From Pyropia yezoensis (lineage: Eukaryota > Rhodophyta > Bangiophyceae > Bangiales > Bangiaceae): a stretch of DNA of 64,000 bases. The translations under genes and the position numbers were made by a program. Below, in pieces: positions 43,500 through 54,000 of the stretch. The notes under the pieces were generated by a model. It did not search any database. It was not told where the DNA came from and worked only from the letters and a program-made list of their open reading frames with translations. Numbering within the stretch: position 1 is the first letter of the stretch; every line of letters begins with the position of its first letter. The DNA lies in assembly GCA_009829735.1 (NCBI GenBank), contig CM020618.1, forward strand, positions 16,787,346 to 16,851,345. The letters are read 5' to 3'.

Positions 43500-45308
43500 T
43501 CAACCACGATGTTCAAGACGCTGGCGTAAGTGCCCAGCACCAGGAAAAGACCCGACGCCCTCAACCTGCACCGGAAGACGACCCAGCTGGTCTTCGATCA
43601 TACCGACGTCGTACTGGTCGCATGTCGGGCCACCTTGGTTCAGGTACCAGTCAGGCACCCGGAAGCGGGTAAGGCGCAGAGTCGGCGCCGGAATCTCGAA
43701 CCGCCCCGAGGATGACACCACCGGACGGTCCACAACGGCCCCGGAAACCGGAGTACCCAACTCCAGCGGAGGCAAAGCGCCGCCGGCGTTGGAAGAAGGC
43801 GTCCGAGGCGGAGCGGCCGGAGTGGTAGGCGACCGCACGGTCACCCCCAGACTCGCCGCAGACAGGCGCGGTGCCGGAGGAGCTTGAAGTACCGGCACAG
43901 CCGGAACAGGGCGTGAACGCGCCGGCGACGGTTCAGGCGAGGCCACCGGGGCGACAGGTGCAACAGGAGGAAGCGGAGCCGCCGCAGACGCCTGACCGAC
44001 CGCCGCGGCCCATCCCGACTCCTGCACCGGCGGCCCAACTGGCAGAAGATCAAGGGCGGCCGGGGCAGGAAAGCTACCTAGCTGCGGCCACGCCGGAAGC
44101 GGCGTCGCCAGCTGCACCTTGGCCGGAGAAGACTGGTAGACCACCTGCGCCCAACCGAAGCCATCCCGACGCGGGCGGTTCTGGTCGGCAATCGCGTTCA
44201 AGAAGTTCCGGTCATGCACCGGCACCAGACGCCGGAAGTCAATGATCGCCTGACAGAGCCCCTTGTACTCTTCGTCCTGGCTGCACAGGAAGTCGACGGT
44301 CAACTTGTCGACAATCCAGACCATCAGGAGGTCAGGGAGAAACCAAAGCCGGTTGGACACCAAGACCTCGTGAAGCCAGTGGTTGGCCGCCAAGACTGTC
44401 ATCTCGGACGTGTACATCATGTACGGGATCGAGTGGAAGAAGCCCTTGATCGACGCCTGAGTCAAGGCGTCCAAGAAGTACCAGGTGAAGGGGATGCTGG
44501 AAGGAGCAAACCCGACCGGGATCTCGACTTCCTGCTGCTGCGGGATGACCTTGGGGTAGTTCGCCGCCCGGTTAGCCTTATCCAGCTTCCAGAACTCCTG
44601 ATGGTTGCAGCTCACGAGGAAGTCACGCTGACGGCCGCGTCGCTCGCCTTGCTCCCGTGCCGGTGACAACTTGGAGTACTTCCGGGTCAGGAAAGGCGGC
44701 TCCAGAGCGACCATGCTCGGACGGGGGTCGCAGTTCAGGCTCCCCGACCCCTTGAGCGCCTCGTCCCAGACCTTGAGCGCTCGGTGGACGTACCCTTCCT
44801 CCTCCGGCCACCGGAGAACGGACGCGGACACGCGACGCTTGGTCAAGGGTAGATCCAGCGCCAGCGCGAAGGGGAGATCCTCCAGACGAGCAACCCAAGA
44901 GGAACCTGAGAAGCTCTGGGAGCGGTCTTGTGCCAGGCGCATCTGGTCCGCCGTGTGAAGACGAGCCTTATCCATCTCTGTCAAGACCCCGCGCTGGAGT
45001 TCCTTGCGCCAGAGGTCCAAGCAATCCTGCTGGCACTGGGCCGCGCCGGCGTTGCCGACCACCGTGGAGTAACGCCGGGCCGCCAGAGGGTCCTGCCCAA
45101 GAAGCATCTCCGGGAGACCCACCGGGGGGGTCTCGACCGGGTGCATCACAGAAGCCGGGGGAACCCGATCCGTCCCCGCCGTGGCGACCGGCGCCGACAT
45201 CGACACCCGAGGAACCGGAGGCAGGAGAGGGGCGCGACTACCCGAGTTCTCCTCCGCAACACTCGCCGCCGGAACCACGGGCCCAGCTTGGATCTCGGAA
45301 CTGGACAT
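43500..45308 (-). CDS. antisense ORF of family 2 (element C), unknown function
   Basis: An open frame of about 602 codons on the strand opposite to gag-pol, between the end of pol and the 3' LTR. It starts MSSSEIQAGPVVP close to the LTR and converges with pol. The Met at 45308 was chosen because the same start (MSSSEV) is kept in element E at 62733; the frame is open further upstream without conserved coding character. Residues about 90-420 look like a folded domain rich in Trp, Leu and Phe (for example SSIPFTWYFLDALTQASIKG). The first 80 and last 180 residues are Pro/Ala/Val-rich. I recognise no family: it is not integrase, RT, a capsid or a known envelope. Confidence 0.7.
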   Translation of the reverse strand: MSSSEIQAGPVVPAASVAEENSGSRAPLLPPVPRVSMSAPVATAGTDRVPPASVMHPVETPPVGLPEMLLGQDPLAARRYSTVVGNAGAAQCQQDCLDLWRKELQRGVLTEMDKARLHTADQMRLAQDRSQSFSGSSWVARLEDLPFALALDLPLTKRRVSASVLRWPEEEGYVHRALKVWDEALKGSGSLNCDPRPSMVALEPPFLTRKYSKLSPAREQGERRGRQRDFLVSCNHQEFWKLDKANRAANYPKVIPQQQEVEIPVGFAPSSIPFTWYFLDALTQASIKGFFHSIPYMMYTSEMTVLAANHWLHEVLVSNRLWFLPDLLMVWIVDKLTVDFLCSQDEEYKGLCQAIIDFRRLVPVHDRNFLNAIADQNRPRRDGFGWAQVVYQSSPAKVQLATPLPAWPQLGSFPAPAALDLLPVGPPVQESGWAAAVGQASAAAPLPPVAPVAPVASPEPSPARSRPVPAVPVLQAPPAPRLSAASLGVTVRSPTTPAAPPRTPSSNAGGALPPLELGTPVSGAVVDRPVVSSSGRFEIPAPTLRLTRFRVPDWYLNQGGPTCDQYDVGMIEDQLGRLPVQVEGVGSFPGAGHLRQRLEHRG

Positions 45309-45735
45309 GACGTCCAGACTCCGGGGGAACGCGAGGGCCAAGGTGAAGGAGAGAAGGGGGGCAGAGAACCGGAGCAGGTGATCGTGACCAGGGTGAAGAC
45401 GCTCGACCTCGGCACCGGTGTGGACGTGCTCGAGGCTGTGCACGGTGGCACCTGGTTCGGCCCGAGGACGTGCCGGACTAGGGAGGGAGCTATGTAGCAT
45501 CCCTGGCCCCGACTTGGCGCCGACCCGGGACTACAACCAGAGGGCACCAGGTGCCAGAACACGCCCGCCGTGTGGTGATGGTTGGCGGCCGTGGCCCGTG
45601 CCCGGCACTGGGATGCGGTGGACTACGCTATCCACACGTGAGAGAGGGATTGCTGATGGGTTTTTGCATACTTGTGAGGGACTTGATTTGAGAGAATTTG
45701 AGTGTGAGATTAGTGAGTGGGAATAGAATTAGTAG

Positions 45736-46063
45736 TGATAGTGGCCCCCGACCTGACGAGGTTAGACTCGGGTCGGGGCCACTCGGGGTTATGGGGGGGC
45801 TACCTGGCCAACGTGCCGAGGCTCCCCCAGATGCACGTTAAGAGGGACAGCGAGGCGCCCTTGGCCCGCGCCCTCAGGAAAAAGACAACTGCGCGTTTGC
45901 TTTCCTCTTCCCCGTGTGCACTACCGTGCGTATCTGTTTGCTCTGCGAGCAGGCACGTGAGGCAACAGGCATACCATTCTCGTAGTTCCCCTTTCTGTGT
46001 TACCTGTCCCTTTCCCCCGAGGGATATTGACACGTGTCTGAGAGGATCGAGTTTTATACCACA
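45736..46063 (+). repeat. family 2 LTR (3' LTR of element C)
   Basis: About 328 bases, TGATAGTGGCCCC to TTATACCACA. The boundaries come from the match to the inverted copy at 61975-62306 and the TG/CA termini; they could move by a few bases. Confidence 0.8.
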
Positions 46064-47292
46064 CAATCCCCCCACTACGAAACAAGAAGATGGTGCGTGG
46101 GCCAACAGTTTCTTAGTCGGGACGGGGAAGCGAGGCCAAGCCCCGCTGTCCCTCCCCTCTTCCCTCCAGGGTCCTTTCAGAATCTCGCCACTCAGAACCT
46201 CCCACCCCAGCACCTGCCCACCGGGCCACACGAAAATTCAAGACGATAAAAAAGCAAAACACCCTCAAATCCATGTTGGATTTACTATGAAACAAAGCAT
46301 TCCTGATTTTGGGAAATCCATGATCAAATGCAAAGGGAGAAACGGGGTAGCACCGCTGTCTCCCGCCCCGATGTGACGCGCCTTGCGCAGCACTGCTTAT
46401 CCCCTGTCAAGAAACAAGCGCCAGATCTCTTGCTTCTTTGTGCAAATTCTTGCCATGCTCGAGCATGAAAGTGAACGGCGCGAGCGGGATTGTGCTTTTC
46501 AGGTCGAGTGGATGGGCTGAGGCCAAAGAATCTGCCCCAGGATGACCGACACGACGGCCGCTGTCGGTGTTCTCTCAACCAATGACAACAGCGGTGGCGC
46601 TGCTGTTTGCTGGACCGAGCGTTCCATTGGTCAGAAATCACGTTCTGGATGTGGAGCAAGGCGGAGAGATTTTTCCATGTAGACCCTCGAAAGCTGTCGT
46701 CGCGCAGGTTTTTGCTTCACCAGTGCGAGAGATTGCGCGGTTTTTAAACGCTTTTGTATAAACATTGCTCCCAAGCGTAGCGATGGTCGGTCGCTTCTTT
46801 GCGCTTCACCAGAGTGCTTTCCTGCCCTGTGCGCTTCCGTTCATACCAAGGCAGATGGCGACCACCAATCGCCCGAGCTGTGATAGGCAGAAAGCATGAA
46901 GCGGGGGTAAAAGCGGTGTCTATGATGCCTTGAGGGGGGGTCGATGCAGGATTTATGCAGGATTATGCTCAAGAATTTCCCAAAAGAGCCAGAAAAGTTG
47001 GACAGGCGATCAGCAGTGCTGCGCAGGAAAGCCTCCACTGCGCGGCACCTCGCCTACTGCCCTCACTCGTTGCCTGTGCTGCGTCACAGCGCCGCGGGCT
47101 GCGCCCGGTCGGCTATGGCTGCGCCTGGTCGGCTATGGCTGCCCCCCTGGCGTGCCGGCTCGTCCCCCCCCGCAGCGCCCTTGTCACCGCCACTGCCGCC
47201 TTTGTCGGGGCGCCGGTCTCCCCGACGGGGTAGCCGCGCCCGTCCGCCCGCCTCACCGCGCGCCGCCGGCCAGAGGCGGCCGGCAGTGCCTC
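46064..47292. other. unique spacer between elements C and B
   Basis: About 1.2 kb that matches neither element family. It is less GC-rich than the host half in its middle (A- and T-runs near 46240-46340 and 46730-46770) and contains a 22-bp tandem pair (GGTCGGCTATGGCTGCGCC core) at about 47105-47148. It may be host intergenic DNA or a decayed older repeat. No gene is supported. Confidence 0.5.
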
Positions 47293-47654
47293 TGTAGCAC
47301 AATAGGGATCCGTCGCACGTCCACTCTCAGGGAACACTCACCAAAGGGGATCGGCACCAACGTCACCGGGAGGCCAAGGTCGCTGTCCTTGGAGCGCAAG
47401 CCACGGGACCAAGATGGGAGCCCAAATGGGAGGGGTTTGTTGTTCTACCTTGGCCGGCGGTGGATTCGCCGCCGGCCCCCACGTTATAAACCCTCGGAGA
47501 CACTACTAACTACCCTCCACCCCAAGATGCAAGTCCCTCTGGTCATACGTAACTTATAGATACCGTGACCAGTACGGACTCTCAATTGAAAGTTAAGGAT
47601 TAGAAGTAGCCCCCCTAATATTAGGGTCACAATACGGACAACCATATTGCTACA
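47293..47654 (-). repeat. family 1 LTR (3' LTR of element B)
   Basis: 362 bases, TGTAGCA...TGCTACA, in inverted orientation relative to element A. The polypurine tract lies on its right side. Confidence 0.95.
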
Positions 47655-47666
47655 TATCCCCCCCTT
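47655..47666 (-). other. polypurine tract of element B
   Basis: Read on the minus strand this is AAGGGGGGGATA immediately before the 3' LTR, the position and composition of a plus-strand primer. The same tract precedes the LTR at 60758. Confidence 0.75.
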
Positions 47667-48242
47667 AGATTCGGCCCGTCCCCGGGTCGAGTTGCATTCG
47701 GGTTACCGAATGTAAGTGGGTCGCGTGACCGTTTACCCGTCGGGTGGGGCTTTGCGCCCCGTCGCGACAGACACCCCTTTTCGAGGTTGTCTGAGGGGGG
47801 TGCCCCCCTTTGTGTGGTACACACACGATCCGTTTTCCGGACCGTTAAATTCCCGATGCGGGTTCTGTTCACGACCCCCCTTTCCGAGGGGTGGTGCAAG
47901 CGGATCCGCCACCAGGTGCCTGGTGGTAGAGGGGCCCCTCTCGTGTATACGATTGAGTGGGGGGCGGGGGCTGCCCGCGTTGCGTGGGGGCGGTTGGGGG
48001 TGACCCCCCTTGCTTACCCCGTGAGTGGGGGTGGCCCCGTCCCGCCCAGGTGCCTGGGTGGAGCGCGTTCGTAGCCCCGTGGGGCGTGGGTCGACCCGCG
48101 TGCCTGTGGCGCATCTCGTGGCCGTTTGTGGTCATAAGCGCGGGTGTCCGCGCTTCCCTGGCTCGTCCCGGTTATCCCACCGTACCGGGTCGTAGCCGTC
48201 GACGGCTTGTGCAAGGGGCGCCCCTGCTACCCCGGTTGCACC
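47667..48242. promoter_or_regulatory. leader region between polypurine tract and antisense ORF (family 1)
   Basis: About 575 bases shared with element A (60179-60745) and partly with fragment D (61705-61974). It holds short palindromes such as CCACCAGGTGCCTGGTGG. By position it would be the promoter and 5' leader of the antisense frame. No core promoter motif was recognised, so the role is inferred only from position. Confidence 0.35.
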
Positions 48243-50612
48243 ATGTCGGACCCCCAGGTACCCGGGGGTGAGGACGACCTCATGCCTGAGGAGGGGGAAG
48301 AGGTGATGGTGGACGACGTTCCCGTCTCCGCCACCGCCGCCGAGTGCTTCCTCGCGAGCTCGTCCGAGGACGAGGACGACCGGGTGACTGTTCGTGTGGC
48401 CCCGGACGGTGCTCCGGGCGGTTTGTCGTCCGTGTGCAGCGGCACGACGGCTCCGTCGGGTGGTGGGCAACCGCGGGTAGCTGCTGCGTCTACCCCTACT
48501 CCTCCGGCGGCCCGGATGGCTTCTGTCGCCGGTGCCGGCGCGGCTCACCCTCAAGACGGCGTCGCCGGCGTGTCGGGCGGTTATGGTGGCACCCCGACCG
48601 GGACGGCGGGTCAAGACGGCGCGGGTGCCCGCCCGGGTGGTTCATCCGCGGCTGCGGGTGGCGGGTCTACCCCTGCTGCCCCCGAGGTGCCCCCGTCGGG
48701 CTCGGGTGGCGGCGTTGCTCTGCCCGCGGTGCCGCGGGCGTCTGGCGGTCAAGGTGGGTCTACACCGATGGCAGTGGACTCCGGTAGTTACTCCGGGCGG
48801 GCGCCCGCCCTTCTTCTTCCTCCTCGGCCGCGTGCGACTCCGGCGCCGGCCCCTCTTCCGGTGGGGCATCCCCCGGCGCCCCCTATTCTTCCTGGTCCTG
48901 CCCGGGTTGCCCCTTTGGGTGGCGGCGCCGCCGTGGCGGCGGGTCAACCCGCCATGTCGATGTTCGACTTGGTGGCTCGGGTTCGAGGCCTGACTGTGCA
49001 AGAGTCAATGGAGTCCGATGGGCGGATGCGGGTGGACTTCCACCTGCCCCATCCCCGTGGAGAGTCCTCCCGGCGCGTCAAGGTGGACCCGAGTTGGGAG
49101 CGGGAGCTGGTGCGGCTGGTCAACCAGCCGAACGCGGTCCGGGTGGAGCACCATTGGATCCTGAGTCAGCCGGACGACCGGCATGCGCAGCTCTGGCGTA
49201 CTCGGGTGGGACGGGGTGAGGTCTACCTCGACCCCGCCTTCGGGGTATGCGACCTGATCGCTCCCGCGTTGCCGCGGGAGATTGACTACCCGGCTAGTGC
49301 TCGGGGGATTGCGGCGGCGGCGGAGCCGGTTGCGTTTGGGGAGACGGTGGGCAGTACCGGTCGGTATCCCGACTTTGATTACTACCCGGGGGTATCCCCG
49401 TATCTGTCGTTGACGGCTCCCTACCCGCCTATGGCGGGGTTGAAGTCGGCGTCGAGCTGGCGACGTAACCATGGTGTCATGGCGGATGCGTTTCGCACGG
49501 ATATAACGTGTGCGTTGCAGACCGGCAACGGTCGTGCGCCGGTATACGCTCCCGTGCGCCCGCCGCTATGGCAGGAGGGGTGGGAACCCGCCCCTGCTTT
49601 CCGGTTTGACACCGGCTCCTGTCTCCGATACTTCGGGAGTGTGTTGGCCTCCCGGCCGGTCCACCCGTTGCAGGGTACCTTCACCCTTGAGGTTACCCTC
49701 GGGCAGGCGTCCTCCTTCTTGTTGTCCGTCCGCCGGCAGGGGCGCCTGTTTCATCTTCCGACGGGTGTCCGTCGGCACATCGCGCAGTTGGGCGTGGACC
49801 TGATAGCTGCCAAGACCGGGTTGGCCCGGGAGTTCGAGGCCCTGCTGGCTGTTCAAGATGCCGTGAACTGGGTTGGGGTGTTGGCCCTTCCCCCGTACCG
49901 GGACCCGCAGGCTGGGGCTACCCCCTTGCCTCGTCACTCGTTGCGTATCCGGCGTACTCAGCCGGGTGAGCCTAGTTGCCATGGGTGGGCGTCCACCGAG
50001 GCCGTTCCTGACCTGGGTATTCCCATGGTTATCCATGACCCTCTTCAGGTCCTTGCCCCGTGGTTCGGTAACCCGATACCGGCGGCGGTTGGCCGTCGTC
50101 CCCGAGAGTGGGGCTCTGCGGGTGGGGAGCGTGAGGTGTCCCGTCGTCGGGCGGAGACCCGCCGGGGTTACGGTGGAGCCCCTTCGGTAGGGTCCTACCG
50201 AGCCTCGTATCAGGTGCCACCGGCTCCGGTGGTAGCCGTGTCGGCTCCTCGGGCTCCTCTGGCTGCGCCAGTGTCCGCTCCCGCCCCTGTCATACAAGAC
50301 GGGGGTCCCCGTCTCTGGTATGAGGGCGTTGACGCCCTTGTTGCCCGCGCCATGCGGGAGGGTCTCTCTGTTAGCTGGGGGGATATCCCCCCAGGTGCTG
50401 CGCTAGTTGGGTCAGCGCGTTGCTTCGGTGGCGTGCTGGACCGCCTCCAGAAAGCTCTGGAGGACGTGGAGGCTGGCCGCAGCACCCTCGTCCAGCTATG
50501 CACCGAGGTAACTCGGGTGATTGACCGTCGTGAGATTGCCGACCGGTGGAGCACGGAGGTATACGCGCTTACGCGTGAGTGGCCTCCCTCGGGCAGTGGG
50601 TCTACCCACTGA
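48243..50612 (+). CDS. antisense ORF of family 1 (element B), unknown function
   Basis: An open frame of 789 codons on the strand opposite to gag-pol of its own element, between pol and the 3' LTR. The Met at 48243 (MSDPQVP) was chosen because the counterpart in element A also starts MS-PQV; the frame is open 33 codons further upstream. The first 60 residues are acidic (EEGEEVMVDD), then about 170 residues are Gly/Ala/Pro/Ser-rich. A conserved, probably folded region spans about residues 240-600 (VARVRGLTVQESMESDGRMR, VEHHWILSQPDDRHAQLWRT, HPLQGTFTLEVTLGQASSFL). A Pro/Ala linker and a helical end (DRLQKALEDVEAGRSTLVQL) follow. There is no membrane helix and no known domain. The opposite strand has no comparable frame here. 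Confidence 0.72.
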   Translation: MSDPQVPGGEDDLMPEEGEEVMVDDVPVSATAAECFLASSSEDEDDRVTVRVAPDGAPGGLSSVCSGTTAPSGGGQPRVAAASTPTPPAARMASVAGAGAAHPQDGVAGVSGGYGGTPTGTAGQDGAGARPGGSSAAAGGGSTPAAPEVPPSGSGGGVALPAVPRASGGQGGSTPMAVDSGSYSGRAPALLLPPRPRATPAPAPLPVGHPPAPPILPGPARVAPLGGGAAVAAGQPAMSMFDLVARVRGLTVQESMESDGRMRVDFHLPHPRGESSRRVKVDPSWERELVRLVNQPNAVRVEHHWILSQPDDRHAQLWRTRVGRGEVYLDPAFGVCDLIAPALPREIDYPASARGIAAAAEPVAFGETVGSTGRYPDFDYYPGVSPYLSLTAPYPPMAGLKSASSWRRNHGVMADAFRTDITCALQTGNGRAPVYAPVRPPLWQEGWEPAPAFRFDTGSCLRYFGSVLASRPVHPLQGTFTLEVTLGQASSFLLSVRRQGRLFHLPTGVRRHIAQLGVDLIAAKTGLAREFEALLAVQDAVNWVGVLALPPYRDPQAGATPLPRHSLRIRRTQPGEPSCHGWASTEAVPDLGIPMVIHDPLQVLAPWFGNPIPAAVGRRPREWGSAGGEREVSRRRAETRRGYGGAPSVGSYRASYQVPPAPVVAVSAPRAPLAAPVSAPAPVIQDGGPRLWYEGVDALVARAMREGLSVSWGDIPPGAALVGSARCFGGVLDRLQKALEDVEAGRSTLVQLCTEVTRVIDRREIADRWSTEVYALTREWPPSGSGSTH

Positions 50613-51090
50613 GGAGCGCTATTGTTAGTGCGGGAGAGGGACCCGGTGGCCCTTATGGTGGCCGGGTAGTAGTGAGTATAAACTCATCCCCTTTGGGGGC
50701 ATTGCTTGCCTCTGTTTGCTGCCCTGGGGAGTACCCCTTCTGGCTCAGTGGTGCCTTGCCTCCCGTCCAACTTCTTCCGGTTGGTTCATGCTTGGGGAGG
50801 TTATCCTCCCTCACTTTGTGTCTTGGCTTTGGGAGGTCATCCTCCCGTGTAAGCCCCCTAGTTACTTCGATATTATCGAGGTTAGCCTTTACCTTTAAGT
50901 TAACTTATTAAGGTTCAGGTTTTACTTAGTTACCTAAGCTTGGCTCTACTTAGTTACCTAAGCTTGGTTCGACTTAGAAACCTAAGTCTGATTTGACTTA
51001 GAAACCTAAGTCTGCCGTAACCATGTCACACCCTACTTAGTAGGTATAAGCCTCACCCCCCAACAGCCGAAGTCGGTGTCGGTTGGGTTG
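50613..51090. other. spacer between the converging antisense ORF and pol of element B
   Basis: 480 bases, more AT-rich than either coding region. It contains the tandem hairpin array (50924-51019) and by position the 3' ends of two opposed transcripts. No coding content. Confidence 0.55.
50924..51019. repeat. four tandem 24-bp units, each with a hairpin
   Basis: Units start at 50924, 50948, 50972 and 50996. Each contains ACTTAG, a short loop and CTAAG, so each unit can fold into a stem on either strand. Units 1-2 share loop TTAC, and units 3-4 share loop AAAC with a changed 3' half, so the array grew in steps. Confidence 0.9.
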
Positions 51091-54000
51091 TTACAGTAGG
51101 CGTCGTCGCCTCATGTAAGGCATGAGTAGTTGGCGGGGTATATTCGCCGCCTGTTCCCAGGTGGGTGAGTCGTATCCGACCCACATAACCTTGACGTACG
51201 AGGGTCCTGGTAGGTCCGGGTCGGTGTGTCCGACCACTCTCTCTACTTGGTATGGGATCCCATCCGGTCCCACCGGGTCATCTGACCAGTGGGTTGTAAG
51301 AGCTTCATGTAGCAACCCAGCCGGTACCGGCTGAGGCTGTTCCGGCTTCGGAGCAGGTGTGACATCATTCACACTGATGCGTTGGATCTCCGTATCGGAG
51401 TGTAAGATAACAGAGTGGTCATCTCTGTGGAGAATCTGGTACGGTCCCTTGACCGGTTGCATGAGCTTATTGCCCCGGAACTTCTGGTGTCTGATGTAGA
51501 CCCAGTCACCTGTTATCAGGGTAGCGTTGCGCACCCGTAACCGGGCGTCGAAGTTCTTCTTATATCGAAGTTGTGTTCTGTCAAGGGCACCCTTGAGCTT
51601 AGGAATCATCCACGATAGCTTGGCCAACCAAGCTAGGTGGATACGTTCGGCCGGTCGGCCATTCGGTTATCATACCGAGTGCACCTGCCTGGTGGCAGCG
51701 TCAGGTTACCGACGCCTAGTGGCATGACCCACTCCAGCGGAGCGATGTCTGTGCTCCGATGTGGCCTGGCATTGTATGCCAGGGTGAGTACGGACAGAAG
51801 CCTGTCCCAAGTGTTCGTGTGCTCGGCCACGTAGCACTGTAGCATCTTGACGATGGTGCGGTTGAACCGCTCCACCTGCCCGTTGGTTTGCGGGTGGTAG
51901 TCGGATGCCCGACGTGGTTCGATGCCGAACATGCCCAGGACCTTAGTGCAGAATGCTGACGTAAGGTTTGCTCCGTTGTCGGAGAGGAGTTGCTTCATGA
52001 CTCCGTATGCACTGATCCAGTGGTCAACCACTGCGTTCATGATGGTGCATGCCGTATCATTCGGGATGGCTGCCGCTCGTGACAGCTTAGTGAAGCGGTC
52101 AGACATGACCAGGATGTACCTGTTCCCTTCTTCCGTTACCGGAAGTGGCCCGAGTATGTCGATAGCGACCTGCTCGTTGGGCCCATCAGGTGGGAATAGC
52201 TTCATGGCAGACGCCTGCCTATGCAGACTCATGCGGTTACGTGCACAGGGGTGGCATCCCCTTACGTGGTCGACCACGTCGACGGCCATTGCTGGCCAGT
52301 AGAAGAACCTTCGCATTGCTGCGAACATACGTGAACCCCCCGGGTGTCCGGCTGTAGGGTTCTCGTGTTCTCGTTCCATGACGGCTTGCCGTAAGGACAC
52401 GGGAACCACGACTTGATGTCGTCCATCGGCGGGTGCCCGCCGGTATATGAGTCCGTCTTCGTTCTCGGAGAAGATGCCGGCCGTACCGGCCAGGAGGTTA
52501 GCACGATGACGTCTACAGTCATCGTCATTGGCCTGTGCCTCGCGGAAGTCCGCGAGGGTCAATGGGCACGCAAGGTGTGCCATGGTATGGTCAACCATAC
52601 CCTGGGTAGCGTTACCCACCATGCAGACCGGTACCACCGGGATGTCCTCGTCCACCGGGCGGGTATCCCCGCTCGGGGTGTCGAGTCGAGACAATGCGTC
52701 TCCGAGATGGTGGGTTGACCCAGCCTTATACACGGTACGATAGTCGTGCTCGGCCATCTTCAGCCTCCATCGGGCTAGCCTCCCATGGCTATCGGAATCC
52801 TTGTCACCAAGGTTGAGGAGCCATCGTAGGGGTTCGTGGTCGGACCTCACGATGAACCTGGAGCCCTCCAGGTATGGACGGAGCAGTTGCACTGCCCATA
52901 TAACTCCGAGGCACTCACGCTCGGTTGCACTATAGTTCCGCTCAGCCGGGTTGAGTGTCCGGCTGAAGTACCCTACCGGACGTAGGTCCGGGATAACGTT
53001 ATCGGAACCGATCAACGTCTCCCCCTGTAACAGGGTGCATCCCACCTGGGTATCGCACGCATCGACATCGATGACGAAGGTACCCCGTCTGTGCGGTAAC
53101 GCAAGGACGGGTGGGGATAGTAGGGCTCGCTTCAGCGACTCGAATGCCTCCTCTTCGCTAGGCGAAGGGGGTTGGAGTACCTTTGGTAAGGTACTGCTCG
53201 TAAGAACCGTTAACGGTTTAGCTATCCGAGCGAAGTCCTTGACGAACCGTCGGTATACATTGCACATTCCCAGGAAGCTCTTGAGCTGCGTCTGGGTGTT
53301 AGGGAACCGAGCATCCCGGAGTGCCCGGGTATTGGCTTCGAGTACCCCTAGTTTACCAGGGGTTATCTGGTGGCCCAGATACTCGACCGTCTGTTGGAAG
53401 AAGGCGCACTTCTTCAGACGCAGGGTTATCCCGGCGTTCCTCAAGAGGGTGAGTACCTCGTCAACATGTTGCACATGGTCATCCATGTTACGCGAGAAGA
53501 CGATGACGTCATCGAGGTACACTAGGCAGTTACGCCACTTCACCCCCGACAGTATAATGTCGATAGCCCGCTGGAATGTACCGGGGGCGTTGGACAATCC
53601 GAAGGGCATCCTTAGGAACTCGTACACTCCACTGTGACAGACGAATGCCGTCTTGGGGATATCCTCGTCCGCCACCGGGATCTGCCAGTATCCGGCATTG
53701 CAGTCGATGGTGGTAAACACCGTAGCTTCCCCCAGGGAGTCGATGCATTCATCCATCCTTGGTAAAGGGTAGGAGTCCTTCTTGGTAACCAAGTTGAGGC
53801 GTCGATAATCGATGCAAAACCGAGGGGTTTGATCCTTCTTCGGTACGATAACGACTGGGGCACCCCACTCCGACATCGAAGGTCGGATCACCTTAGCTTC
53901 ACTCATCCTCTTCACTTCTCCATCAACGATCTCTCGTTGCATAGGTCCCGCTCGGTGCGGTTGTGACCGGGCGGGGCGTGCGCCTGGTACCAGGTCAATA

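Larger units (their letters stand above)
38063..46063 (+). mobile_element. element C: Ty3/gypsy chromovirus, family 2
   Basis: This starts inside gag at the gap, so the 5' LTR is not visible. It continues with protease, RT, RNase H, integrase and a C-terminal chromodomain to 43044, then a long antisense frame (43500-45308) and a 3' LTR at 45736-46063. Its proteins share the Ty3 order with family 1 but are clearly a different lineage, and the LTRs are unrelated. The coding region has about three breaks. Age cannot be judged from an LTR pair here. Confidence 0.92.

Noticed and set aside
43500-45308. Antisense frame as an envelope gene
   Set aside because: It lies on the wrong strand for a spliced env and has no signal peptide, clear membrane anchor or glycosylation-rich ectodomain.
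38063-46063. Element C as a simple nested insertion in element A
   Set aside because: After the 3' LTR of C the sequence does not resume family 1 pol, so simple nesting is not supported; scaffolding error is at least as likely.
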